Positions 11,289 to 23,449 of a stretch of DNA of 64,000 nucleotides are shown piece after piece. Position 1 is the first letter of the stretch, and each line of letters starts with the position of its first letter. The translations under genes were made by a program, and so were the position numbers. The DNA comes from Parietaria judaica (taxonomy: Eukaryota > Streptophyta > Magnoliopsida > Rosales > Urticaceae), in assembly GCA_954871525.1 (NCBI GenBank), contig OX940861.1, forward strand, positions 35,725,201 through 35,789,200. Direction: 5' to 3'. The notes under the pieces were generated by a model, which saw only the letters and a program-made list of their open reading frames with translations, searched no databases and was not told the origin of the DNA.

Positions 11289-12854
11289 AGAGGTATTAGC
11301 GGCATATATCCTCAAGTTATAATCATTAATACATCTATACCCCCTATGGTTTTTTTTTTTTTTTTTCCACACTTACCCTCCCTTAAGTTATGACAATTGA
11401 AGGAATTAATTGACTGAGTTAACATTTTCGTATAAGTGATCAATTACAATGATGAAGAGAATAACGGTGAACATCATGTTAACTCGGTCAAATTAACGCC
11501 TATAAAAATATATCTAATACGAAATCAGGACTTTGGGGTACATACCCAAAAAAGATATAAAAATATTAATGCACCAATCTCGGTGATATATATCTGTAAT
11601 ATCTGCAATACAATATAATATGATAAAATAATGGTCTCACTCACACTGTCACAGCATGTCCACCAAAAGTGTAGAGAATGTTGGTCGCTCCAGTGAAGTA
11701 GAGAACCATTTTAGTTGGCCCCGAGTGCTTCACTCCCTCAATCTTTCGAAAAATTAATATAAATTAATTAATATATTATCATAAAAATGAAAAATGAATA
11801 AATATATAATAGATGAATGAAGAGGAACCTGTCCGTGGATAAGGGAAGCGATGGTGAGATACCATGCAGTGTAAGTGGTCATCATTAGCCCCAAAAACGA
11901 CCAGATTCTATAATTGTGGAACGATGGTATGAACACCGTCGTCGCACAGCAAGCTCCAAATATATACGTCCAAGTTCTCTTGTCTAGGTTGTCGTTTATG
12001 TAGTAGATGTTACTGCATCATCATCATTATTCATATTAATCAACCATTTATAATATATATATATATATATATATTATAATGTACCTTGCGCAGGCAATTA
12101 GCTGAATGACCGATCCGAAGAGAAGAAACGTGCAGTTGAAGAACAGCCCCGCGTTTCTCCAGTGCTTCCCGAGAAGGCCGTCAAGCACCTCGAACCACTG
12201 GAGATCAAAAAGGCCAATGTTCAACCATCGTTTATAAGTGGCTGAGTATTTGAACTTATATAGAATACGAGTAGTGGTAGTATACCTGAATGACGTGATT
12301 TCGGAAATCGACTTTTTCGCGCTCCTTCCGGGTTCTGTACTCAACATAGAGGACACTGATAAGGTAAGCAGTCCAACTTCCCAAGAGTCCATAGAAGAGC
12401 TGAAATATAATCCCGGACACCATGCCCAGCTGGGAGAATGAGTAAGGCAGTGTCAAAAGCACTTGAGCCACCTGCATAAAAAAAAAAAAAAACCCAAAGA
12501 TTGTCGGAAATAATGTCGAATTTACGTTGAAATTATATGATCGTTTCCGTAAAAATGTTTGTGTTAATTCAGTATTCCGCAATCACATAACGCTATTTTG
12601 GTATAATTTTTGCACCAGAAGTCCTCACTTAAAATAAAAGTAGTGTTCATATAATTGAGAGTTGCTTTAAAAAAATCGACTTTACAGACCTGGTTCGAAG
12701 AGCAGCTGAACCAAGCATCGTAAACCGAGCCTCCGTGCCATAACATGTTGGAGAACCTTCCTTTGGCGGACTTGGAAGGTTCTTCGCTCTCCGTCTCCCT
12801 CTCCATCTCCACGTAGTTCCCGGCTATGACGGTCTCGACTTTCTCAGAAGCCAT
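10347..12854 (-). CDS. LAX3: LAX3-like auxin influx carrier (AUX1/LAX family)
   Basis: Proton-auxin symporter of the plasma membrane in the amino acid/auxin permease family; it moves indole-3-acetic acid into cells. Eight minus-strand exons with GT-AG borders and consistent phases: 12690-12854, 12286-12471, 12085-12197, 11829-12012, 11645-11742, 11020-11227, 10637-10894, 10347-10538. The joined protein is 467 residues, close to the family norm of 465-490. It begins MASEKVETVIAGNYVEMERE, has the conserved WHGGSVYDAWFSC and QVLLTLPYSFSQLG segments, multiple hydrophobic spans, and ends KCYQCPHKP. The ETVxAGNY start, GVHETKS and RENAVERPP segments fit LAX3 better than LAX1 or LAX2. That subfamily choice is from memory. 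All exons look intact. Confidence 0.93.
11255..11286. repeat. (TTA)n microsatellite in LAX intron 5
   Basis: About ten copies of tta/att close to the exon 6 acceptor side. Confidence 0.85.
12050..12076. repeat. (TA)n microsatellite in LAX intron 3
   Basis: Uninterrupted ta repeat just downstream of exon 3, in the gene's direction. Confidence 0.8.
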
Positions 12855-12958
12855 TGTTGCAGGGACACAGTGCTTAATAGTCTCTCTCTTTCTCTCTATT
12901 ATTATTTCTCCTTTCCAGTGATGTTTTTGGAGGAGAATCAATGGAAGGGTGTGTATGT

Positions 12959-12968
12959 CTATATATAG
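12959..12968 (-). promoter_or_regulatory. Probable TATA box of the LAX gene
   Basis: ctatatatag lies about 105 bp upstream of the LAX start codon, with a CT/GA-rich leader (12880-12905) between. No clear auxin response element (TGTCTC) is seen nearby. Confidence 0.5.
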
Positions 12969-13169
12969 AATTATGGATTGATGATGGAAAAAGTTGCTAC
13001 TTCTTATTTTAATTAAATTGATGAAATGAAAGCAATAATTGAGTCACCCTAGTGGGAACCTAGAGCTAATAGAGGTCACTCCCTGTAGATTGTTATTTCA
13101 TATTAACAAATGTTTGAGCTCTCTCATTATTGGTGTGGGTGACAAAGGTGTGTCAATGCTGGGTGAGAC

Positions 13170-13174
<5 letters not shown>

Positions 13175-13226
<52 letters not shown>
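13175..13226. repeat. (AT)n microsatellite
   Basis: About 26 uninterrupted AT units, about 320 bp upstream of the LAX start codon. Confidence 0.95.
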
Positions 13227-13229
<3 letters not shown>

Positions 13230-15641
13230 TGTATTGTGCAATTAAATAATTTTTTATATTTATTTATTAAATTTTTGCATATGGGCTTTTGGAAAGAGGT
13301 CTGTGGGCCAAGATTAGCCTGCATTGCACGAGCGGGGTGGCCCACCATGGGAAATTTGCCCAACTGAGAAATCAGTTTATATTTTGATGAATTCAATAAT
13401 AATAAATTAATAATCATGGCGATCATACTGGTAAATAAATTGTTTTACGAGGAATTAAGAAAAAAAATGGACTGATTGGAAAATTATAAAGAATGATTAT
13501 TTAATTTTAATAAAGTAATAAATAACTTATATTGAAATAAAATAGAGTAAATATATTATTTTAAATCAAATTATGGAAGCAAACTACACAATCTAATAAA
13601 GTTGATGGAGTTAATATCACATACTTCGATAAAAATAAAAATAAAAAAATACTGCCCATAAAATTATGGGAAGAGTTTCTATTAGAATAAAGTAAATTTT
13701 TATATATATATATATAGAAAAGCTAAAAAAGTTGATGGAGTATGTATTTTTTTAATTTCCAATAAAATTACGGGAAGTGTTTGTATTCAAAAATTAAATA
13801 GAGTAAAGATATTTAAAAAAAATTACAAAATACAAAGCTATATTTTTATTTATTTATTATGGGAATGAGTTTGGTTGTGGGGGTTAGTGTTTTCGAGTGT
13901 GTGGGGAAGCCTAAGTTGGAGGAGTGAATGATTGCTTTAGCGGTGAGCTTAGTGCTAAACATGATTAGTGCCACACGTGTGACAACTGGATTTACATAAA
14001 TTAGAACAATATTCCTCTTTTGTGATTTAAGCATTTCAGGATTAACTTAATCACTCTTTTTCTTCTCATTAGCGCCGTTAATGATCACGATTATTTTTTA
14101 AAATTTTATTTTTGGGGTTTGATGGTGTTGATGATCGCTTAGATATTTTCAGTTTTACCTTTTTGAAACTCATAACTTTATTTCGATTATGCTTTGCGGA
14201 TCTTCAAGAGACAGTTCATTGCTTGTTGCCTCTTGGGTTTACTATGTATTATATATGTGGTTTATGCATATTTATCAACTTATTTATTTAACTTCTCAAA
14301 CTACATAAAATAAAATAAAAACTTGCATGATTTTGGCGATTGCTCCATTGTTATCAAGAAGTAAAATAGGAGCCAAGCCCCTTTTTTCTGAGACGCGAAA
14401 ATCAGTTCTTAAAAAGAGAGAACGGGACCCGGTTCTCAAGATTCAAGAATTTCAAGTAATCTAAAATTTGGGTACCCGAAAATTTAGTTCTCAGCTTTTT
14501 TATAATTGATTTTGGACCCGAGTTGATTTGAAAATCGGATCGGGAATTAAAAACCAAATATGGGTTTAGAGCCGGATTTTAAACCGGATCCGGTTTAATA
14601 CATGGAATTTGGTATATTAGGATTAACTTGTTTATATAATTTGGTTATTTTGTGTTGTTACTTGTGTGAGTGCTTCTTTTTTTTTTTAAGGTAATCAGTA
14701 TTACCATAGAGTATATATTATATATATTAAGTTGTGTGTATGTGTATAGCAAACAGAAATGAATTATAAGAAATATTTTATATCTTATATAATCAAATAT
14801 TTAAAATAGGAATTGTACCTCCACTCTACTCAATGTTAGGTCCCATATAAAATAAAATATAGAACTTAACACAGTTTTTAACACAGTTTTAAAAGGTCAT
14901 AGATTACTTTCTTCAATGGTCATTGCCAATTGATTTTAAGATAGAATTCTATGCTGCTTCATCCTCTAAAATGTAACTTCGTGATAAGTTAGTAAAGGGT
15001 TATATATGTTAAAAGATAATCCTTCTGATTTTTTAAGCACCATAATATTCAAAGTTTAACGAAAAAATTTAAGCTGAGGCATGTTTCTGTTATTTAAGCA
15101 TCATAATATGCTAATAGCTTGTTTAGTTTTTATATATATTTTTTTTAGTCACAACTTGATTGGGACGGAATTGTCGTATTGCTGTTTATCAATTACTTAA
15201 AAAGCATAGTGAATGTGAATGCAACCATACCATATATATATGATATATTTTAAGAAACTCATGCAATGTCACATATAAATATAATTGGTGGGCCAGGTGC
15301 ACATATCCTTTCTAATAGAGTTAACATTTTTTATAAATTTTTTGATGAATTTTTTCTAAATTTTTATCATGTTCTAAAATATCTTTCCTAAATACTCTAT
15401 ATTCGTGAGATTTTATTATTTTAAAGATATATCAAATAATTGATAAATAAGTAAGTATCAATTTAAAAAGTGCTCGAAATTCTAAAGAACTTTATAAGAC
15501 GAATTCAAAGAATTTTATATAATTATAAGCAATGATGAAATGATAAACATTATTTTTAAAGTTGAAGACGACATAATATCGCTGAAATTAATTTAATTGA
15601 TAAATAATACGTGACACTAGTACAAAATATGGACTGGATCA
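13230..15641. other. Intergenic, AT-rich, upstream of LAX
   Basis: No gene recognised. It holds a CCGG/GGTTC-rich island at about 14395-14600 with a 20-bp perfect palindrome at 14579-14598, plus short TA runs. Confidence 0.6.
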
Positions 15642-16373
15642 TGTCGAGGTGGAAAATTCATCTCCGCAGTCACGGAGTTACGATTGGTGTAATTTCGAGT
15701 TTAGATTACCTTAGAGCTCGGGTCTTTCCGTTAAAATTAGATCACGTTGAAAGAGATGACTGTTCAAGAGAATAAGTCGGGTGATTTGGGTGATGGCCCT
15801 CAATTTGGAGGCCTTAGCGTGTGTATTGGTAGTGAAAATTGTGATCCACTGTACATGGGCCTTAGCCCTCTATTTATAATAAGCTAGATAATTCGAATCA
15901 GCACTCATAAATGGGTTGTTACAATTGTGTTTGATTCCCTCATAATGGCCATAATGGCGGCTGTAATCATGGGCGTAATCGTCGTCGTTAATCCGCTAGA
16001 GCGTTGCTTGCGCCACGCTGATTGCTCAATTCCGTATTATGTCTTCGTCGTCCTTTCTTCAGGCCTCGTCGACGAGGATGTGTCTTCGTCGCCAGCCTAA
16101 GCCGTCGCTTCTTTTGTTAATTGGCGACCGACTTTATCGACAGAGTTTCGTCGATAAAGTCACATGTTGGGGGTGCTTCGTTGTTGGTGAAGATTCTCGT
16201 CGCGTCCCTTCATTGTTGCCCTCCTTGTAACTTGTTTGACCAAAACCCCTTTGACTTGGTCAATTAAGCTTGTGTGGGTGTTGGACTTTTGCAATTGTAG
16301 CCCAAATATTTGGGCGACAGAGATATTTCGTCGTAACAATATAAATTGTCGTAGACAAAATCATACCTCAACA
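15642..16373 (+). repeat. Solo LTR (family A), second copy
   Basis: It starts TGTCGAGGT and ends ACCTCAACA, so the termini form a 9-bp inverted repeat with one mismatch and the TG...CA ends of an LTR; 732 bp. A TATA box (ctatttataataag) lies near 15870-15883. Flanks gatca and gacta match at only 3 of 5 bases, so a target duplication is not firm. No primer site or coding region follows, hence a solo LTR. It shares its start, middle and end blocks with the copy at 2850-8012. Confidence 0.72.
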
Positions 16374-16706
16374 GACTATATTTAAAAATTGTAGTCGATT
16401 TTAATATATTAACTAACTATATATAAACTCTGAAACACATACGATGAATTCCAAAATTTATAAGAATACTTTGCTTAAGATATATGCAATCACCAAACTC
16501 AATGTAGCATTGGATAAACAAAATTAATTTAACAGATGCAATTGATATAAATTAGTGAAGCATAATCTTAGATAGCAAAGTATAATATGATCGGTAAAAG
16601 AAATCGATTTTCGAGAATAAAAGTAGAACGAATTTATGCCTCACAGATTTTATTGAATCATAGTTTCAGAACTCACACCAGGTCTGACGACGACGAGTTG
16701 CAGCTG
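16374..16706 (+). other. Leader-like spacer before the Athila gag
   Basis: AT-rich. No LTR end or primer site was recognised before the gag start, so the 5' LTR of the Athila-like element seems lost or diverged. Confidence 0.4.
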
Positions 16707-19228
16707 ATGGTTAGCACTCGATCTTCAAGCCATAACGAGTTGCGAAACAATCGATAAGTGGATAGTTGATTGCATCAATCGAGCGGAGAAAGTCAAGGAG
16801 TTAATCAAGCTACTGAGCGGCACAGTCACGAAGCTCAAGAGACAATGGCCGATAATCAAACTTTGAGAGAGCTTGCTGCTCCAACAGCGAGCCAATAACC
16901 TTTATGCATTACATTCCCTGGTTTAGATGCTTTGGCTACATTTGAATTGAAATCTGGATTGATTCACTTACTTCCTACTTTTCATGGTCTTGCAGGTGAC
17001 GATCTGCACAAGCACTTAAAGGAACTACATGTTGTTTGCACTAGCATGAAACCACCTGGAATAATAGAGGAACAAATTATGCTAAGAGCTTTCCCATTTT
17101 CTTTGAAGATATGGCGAAAGATTGGCTCTACTACTTGCCTTCAGGCACCGTCACCACATGGAGCGAGATGAGGAGGCTATTCCTTGAAAAATATTTTCAT
17201 GCTGCCAGAGCCGCAAACATGAGAAAATAAATATGCGGGATTCGTCAGTTTAATAATGAGTCATTGCACGAGTATTGGGAACGGTTCAAGAATTTATACG
17301 CAAGATGCCCCCATCATCAAATCAGTGAACCGTTGCCCATTCAGTACTTTTACGAAGGACTTTTGTTTGTTGATCGAAGCATGATTGACGCTGCCACTGG
17401 AGGATTTTTAGTGGATAAAACCCTAGAATAAGCTAGGAAACTCATTGCCAACATCGCTGCAAATTCAAAGCAGTTCTGAAATCGAGTTGAACATCCGGTC
17501 AAACAAGCGAATGAGGTAAATGCTTCTTCTTTAGAACAACAAATTACTGGATTAACCACACTTGTGTGACAGATGGCTGTAGGAAATTTGAAGGCACTAA
17601 AGGTGTGTGGAGTAGGCTTTAACGAAGGACATCTAATTGACCAATGTACCACAATTCAAGGATCAGCAGAGCAAGCAAAGCGGTCGGTAATTTTTTGAAC
17701 CAACAAAGACGATACGATCCATATTCCAAAACATACAATCCTGGGTGGAGAGGTCATCCGAATTTCAGCTATGGAAACACCCAAGTGTTGAATCGACCAA
17801 ACGGACAAGACAATCACCAACCGTCAAGCTCAAACAGGTCATTAGAAGATATCGTTAAGTCTTTAGCTACTAACACTTTGCAATTTCAGCAGAAAACAAA
17901 GGCTAGCATTCAAAATCTGGAAGGGCGAATGAGTCAAATGGCATCAGCCATAACTCGATTGGAAGCTAAAAATTTAGAGAAAATACCGTCTCAAACAGTC
18001 GTAAATCCAAAGGAATTCGTGAATGATATCCATCTGAGAAGTGGAAAAAAGATTGTGACGGTCGAAGAGGAAACTAAAACACAGCCAGTAGAAGATGAGG
18101 ATTCGAGTAAGAACGATAAAAAGATCTTTGAGAAGCCACCTCCACCAATCTATGATCCGGTAGCTCCTTTCCCTAAAGCTTTAAATGAATCGAAAAAATT
18201 TGAAAATAATGCAGAACTTTTTGAAATTTTTCATAAATGTGAGGTAAATATTTCATTGCTTGATGCTATTAAACAAGTACCTCGTTACGTTAAATTTTTA
18301 AAAGAGTTTTGTACAGTAAAAAGAAAGCAAAAATTGAAGGGAATAGCTAAAATAAAGGTGAGCCAAAATGTTTCAGTAGTCCTAGAGAGAAATCTGCCTA
18401 TAAAATGCAAGGATCCAGGTATGTTTACTATACCGTGCACAATCGGTAATTGTAAAATTGAGAAAGCGATGGCCAATCTAGGTGCTTCAATTAATTTCAT
18501 GCCATATTCTCTTTTTGAATCGTTGAAACTTGGAACTTTGATGAAGAGCGATGTGGTATTCCAATTAGCGGATCTTTCTAACACTTATCCTAAAGGAAAA
18601 GTTGAAGATGTTCTTGTTCAGGTGCATGGGCTGGTTTTTCCCGCTGATGTTTATGTGCTTGATATGAAAAATGATGATAATAATTCACGTGTGCTTCTTG
18701 GGAGGCCATTCTTGAAAACGACAAAGACAAAATAGATGTTGACACTGGTACTTTAACAATGGAATCTAACAGTGAAGTAGTTAAATTTAATATTTACGGT
18801 TATATGATTTCAAAGAGTGATAATCAAATTTACGCTACATATGCTATTGATGTTTTACCACATGATATTGAGTTGCACAGGAATGATAAATTAGAGATTT
18901 TGACGCGAGAACCTCCTGAGGACGACATTGAATCTTATGTCTCTGAGAATGCATAGATTGATGAAGAAGATACGAAGATGGTGTATGAAGAAATATAAGT
19001 GGCGAAAAAGTTAGAAATTGGGAAAACCGTCTTGCTATATCATCTAAACGCATATTTTTTTTAGATAAGTCACGTTCTCGATGGTTAGGACCCTTTGTAA
19101 TTATTAATATTTTTCTTAATGATGCAGTGGAGATTAAAAGTCTGACAACCGCAAAGAAATTCAAAGTGAATGAGCAAACCATTAGAGAAAGAAGTTCAAA
19201 AGGGAGTGAAAATAATAATTTCTTATGA
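16707..19228 (+). pseudogene. Athila-like Ty3/gypsy gag-protease remnant with fused integrase tail
   Basis: From ATG 16707 (MVSTRSSSHNEL) the frame stops at 16755. A second ATG (16845) leads into the Athila gag core: FELKSGLIHLLPTFHGLAG, a frameshift near 17115, then EYWERF, CPHHQISE, QYFYEGL and RSMIDAA. The knuckle reads CGVGFNEGHLIDQC, so its second Cys is Gly. A long frame (17644-18735) carries the gag C-terminus and retropepsin. The protease Asp codon at 18475-18477 is Asn (NLGAS). After a one-base loss near 18733 the frame runs on to 18956. Reverse transcriptase, RNase H and most of integrase are missing; by 19070 the sequence reads RSRWLGPFVI, the integrase C-terminal end. This is an internally deleted, inactive copy. 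Confidence 0.85.
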
Positions 19229-19982
19229 TAAAACCCGTGAGTTTTCTAGAAGCCTTTGATTGACATATCCATGATATCAATACTTTTCCATGAGTGATTA
19301 ATCCATAGACTCAATCTTCTCGAACTTGCGTTAATTCTCTTCGAGATTACAAAGACATAGTGTTCTCATAGTTTCTCTATTCCACTAGTTCGGTAGCCTA
19401 CCCCATCTTACTATTTGTTTTATGTTTAGTAAAAAAAAAAAAAAAGTTTCCAACTTAAGAGATTCAGTGGAGTCAGTTTATTCATTGTTTTCATTTGCCT
19501 AGAATAAAGTGCTGGAATAAAAAACAAGAGGTATTTCATTTTCACACTCCACTAGTTTAAGTATATTTAGCCATTTTTACCAGTAGTAGTAGCAGTAGTA
19601 GCAGTAGTAATAGTAGTAGTTTTATTATTTACCGAAAATTAGTGGAGGAAAGAGACTTAAGAGCACATGATCACGGTGATGGAGAATAAGAAGATACACA
19701 AGCCTATGGTGAGATGTTTCTAAGAGATTGAAAATGAGCGATGCACCACCCTTATCAAACACTTGAGCAAAGTGAGGTTATCCCCGAGGTTTTACTCGAT
19801 ACGAAGTATTTTGATCATTTGAAAGCAAATGTCTACCTAGAGGTAACTTTTTGACAAAAGTTGCTATCATATTGTACCCGAGTTTTTAATTTGTGGTTGG
19901 TCTCGATTGAATTGCTTGGATCATCATTTTCCGTTTTGAAAAGAAAAACCAATACTTTGTTCGAGGACGAACAAAAAGTTAA

Positions 19983-20170
19983 GTATGGGGGAATTTGATA
20001 GGGCTTAATTATTCTAATAAATAAAAAATATTTATTGACATATTACTTTGATTTATTTATTAGAATAGAGTTATTGTGTTATTTATTTGTGCAGTATTAA
20101 AATACTCAAAGACTCAACAAACGGACCAAAGTGCAAAAGCGATAAAAATAAATCCCACCAGCTTCTATTT
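19983..20170 (+). repeat. Athila-like polypurine tract and start of 3' LTR
   Basis: The block gaggacgaacaaaaagttaa then tatgggggaattt (19983-19995) is the polypurine signature of Athila-type elements. The LTR would start TGATAG at 19996. Its right end is not clear; the sequence passes into the CACTA-like region near 20170-20200. Confidence 0.6.
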
Positions 20171-21982
20171 CCACCTGATGTCGTATCGTGGTAATTCAAA
20201 ATACGCTTATTTCCGTAGCTGGAAACCAGACCAAATGCGGCGTATTTTTGCGCCGCGGAGCAACTTTCTGCTACGGAAGATTTGCATAATCTAAGGTGAC
20301 TAATTAGACGCAAATATGCCGCAGCGTCGTACTCAAACGCCACGACGTACCTTCCTGTTACGGAACATTTCCGTCGTTTTAGAGGCTTGGCAAAAACCAA
20401 TAAAGCCGCGGCTTGTTAGACATATGTGTCCTTAAACAAGATATTTTATCCATTTGTAAAAGATTATGACAAGTCGTTGAATAAAGATGATGCTTATTAT
20501 GATAATCTTATTATAGTTTCTGGTGTAGTAAAATAGAATGTTTGATCCTTAGTTCATAAAGGATGCAATTATGTATTATTATCACAACAGAGTCAATGTG
20601 AGGAATAATTAATAATCATAATAAATGAACTTAAAATGTCCGTGACCTTATTAACTGGGTGGAAGCTCATTAATCGTATAAGGTCATTAATGTGACTAAG
20701 TGACAATCCTATTCTGGATTTTGTGTGTGTCACACTCACTAGAAGTGCATTAAGTATGAAGTTATCATATAAGACCGTCACTGATAACTTGGAGTTGAGT
20801 CACTAGTAGATGATCAAATGGATATTCGATCTAAGTCCTGAGTGATCTTGAGTCCGAGCTGCTGGCTTGATTGTTCTTTGATTTAACCGTTAAAGAACAC
20901 AATATATTACCGTTGTTCCCAACACTATTATTTTGGGAACGTGATAGTCAGCAGTAAGGGTAGCTTGGTCAAAGACATGGGCATCACACAGCTCTCTTCA
21001 GAGTCATGATGATTCCCATGATTGTCGGTGGTGAGAAGTGAGAGGTACCCGTGCGCAACTTATGAATCGAAACCATAAGTGGGTTACTCCTAATATTACT
21101 GACTGAGTCAAGGATGAAAATGCAATGAGGGGCATAACGGTAAAAATCGTCTGCTCATGTGTGGATCATCAAGTGAAAGATCAATAACCTAAATTTAATT
21201 GTATCAATGGACACCCTTCTGTGATAAAGGGAATAATATATATTGTATCACTAAAGAGTGCAGCCTCGGGTTTATAGTGGAATAACACCGAGGTTTGACG
21301 AACACCCTAGCAGTTCGTTGGAGCTTAAGTGATACGGGTCCATGGTCCCCAGGATAGCTCCGTAACGGATGATACGTACGTGATAAAAAAACATTTGAAA
21401 TGTTTTAAGATCATTTGGCAAGACTCATAAAACTGAAGTCTGTGACAGACATCAGATAGTTTTATCAGTAGCGTAGCAAAAGTACCATATCTTGGTAACC
21501 GAAATTAACTGACAAAAGAAAGTAGAATTTGGATTTTCTGTCAACATGAAAGTTGTTGGAAATTAAATTCTAAGCAACTTTGCCTTTTGGAAACGAGTCG
21601 TTTCGACGTACGGTTTGTGATTTAGAGAATTTCTAAGTTTGTGATCGTTTCGGTAAACTATGAAATTAAATCACATGTCACGAATTTAAATGATGGTGTA
21701 TCACCATGACATTTAAATGTGTGATATTGAGATCAGAGAATATTAATATAATTTATTATTCTAATTTTATTATTAATGTATTATTAATAATTATTCAATA
21801 ATTAATAGATTTATATTAATATGTAAATAATATATTTTTATATATTATAAAGTGTAGAAATCGAATTGGGCCTTGGAATGTGGATCCATTCACATTCGAA
21901 TGGATAGACTTTGGTCTTTTCATAATTGCGGCAAAAGTACCAAATGTTTTGGTATTTGAGAAAAACCCTAAAATCAATTTAA

Positions 21983-22311
21983 TCCATTGGATCGGTTATG
22001 ATTTAATATCAACCGTTGGATTAGGATATTGATGAATTCAAAATTAATAACTTGGTGACCAAGTTTCATTTTTTTGAATTTAATTAATTAATTATATCCG
22101 TTAGATCGGTCCAAGATTTAATCTTTACCGTCGGATTGGAAATTAATTAATTATATATATTTATATTATTTTCTAATTATGGTTTATGGATAAATTCGAA
22201 ATTGTTTTTATTAAATCTTTTAATAATTGATTTTATCCTAAACTAATTTGATCCATTAGATCGGTTTAAAGATTTATCTCAACCGTTGGATCTAGATAAT
22301 GATAATTCGAA

Positions 22312-22348
<37 letters not shown>

Positions 22349-22490
22349 CAAATTTATATAGATAAGAAGAAAAGATTGGATTTTTTATTTTATCCAAATC
22401 TTTCTTATTTAATTAAATCACTAATTATTTATATCCATTGGATTTAGATAAGATTAAATCTGGACCATTGGATTGAGATAATTAATTATA
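21983..22490 (+). repeat. Four diverged tandem repeats inside the long LTR
   Basis: Four units, starting at about 21983, 22096, 22251 and 22432, share the pattern ccattggatcggt ... gatttaat ... aaccgttggat ... gataat. Each unit has two inverted ggatc/gatcc-like cores. Spacing is irregular (113-181 bp) because AT spacers differ. Confidence 0.75.
22316..22345. repeat. (AT)n microsatellite in the long LTR
   Basis: About 15 AT units between the third and fourth tandem repeats. Confidence 0.9.
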
Positions 22491-22552
22491 TTTAATATAT
22501 GAAATTCGAAAATTAGGGAGGGAATTTCTCCAATTCGGTTACGGTTTGAGCC

Positions 22553-22560
22553 TATAAATA
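22553..22560 (+). promoter_or_regulatory. TATA box of the long LTR
   Basis: tataaata in the context gagcctataaataggaggctc, followed after about 60 bp by a pyrimidine-rich leader. Confidence 0.6.
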
Positions 22561-23449
22561 GGAGGCTCATTCTACAAATTTTTTACACCTTTCCCCAGAG
22601 AAAAATTCGAACTCTCCCTCTCCTTCAGGGTCTGCGAATTTTCTCTCTGATCTCTCTTTCTGGTTCGGCTTAAGAGACTTAGTTCTCCGAAAGCTTAAAA
22701 AGAACCATCAGTTTAAATTTTGCGACGGAGACTTGCCGGCGAAGCCCACGCTTCGGTACGAGGATTCCAGGAGAATATCCCGGAAGATCACGGGAGTTTC
22801 CCTCAGCACCGGCGGAGCCCTGCCCGATCCAGAACGCGCAGCCGGAAGTCGTCATTAGAGGTACGGCCTTATGCATTGGGTTAATAAATGTAACCATTTA
22901 CTGCTTTCTATTTATTTCCTATTATGACTAGATTATTAATAATGATTTATGAATATTAAATTGTATAATATTTATCAGATCTTGTTATATGTTTACTATC
23001 CGATATCCGGACCGTTGAACGAATAACAAGTTTTCCGCTTTAAAATAATTTTTTAAATGTTACCCGGACGGTTCGGAGGTATAATTCGTGATAATTAACA
23101 CGGAATCCGAGACATGATTCCCAACACGGCTTTCATTAAAAATCTGCGGCATGTTGATTATACCGTTGCGGCCTATGTATTATGTGTCGCGGCTTAGTAA
23201 AATTAAACGACGGAAATTTCCATTGTGGAAGTGTGAAAATGTTGCGGTTATTTTAGTACCTGCCGCGGCCTATGTTTTGCCTGGAAGTTTTATTCGACAT
23301 AAAATACAATAACAAACTAATTGTTAATAAACTAAGACATTAAAATAAAACAAAAAACATAATAAACTAATTGTTGAACATAAAATAATAAACTAAGTAA
23401 TTGTTCAAATATAATTTAAAACATAACAAAAAAAACACATATAACTGAA

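Larger units (their letters stand above)
20414..23126 (+). repeat. 2.7-kb solo LTR inserted in the CACTA-like element
   Basis: It starts TGTTAG and ends CCCAACA, and is flanked on both sides by cggct (20409-20413 and 23127-23131), a perfect 5-bp target duplication. It is 2713 bp long. A strong TATA box (cctataaatagg, 22551-22562) and a CT-rich leader follow at the expected place late in the LTR, giving a U3 of about 2.1 kb and plus orientation. No coding frame, primer site or polypurine tract is present, so it is a long solo LTR rather than a full element. The family was not identified; long LTRs of this size are known in plant copia and gypsy lineages. Confidence 0.8.

Noticed and set aside
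13846..14034. 62-codon minus-strand frame
   Set aside because: No recognisable domain, no nearby promoter or splice context; likely chance.
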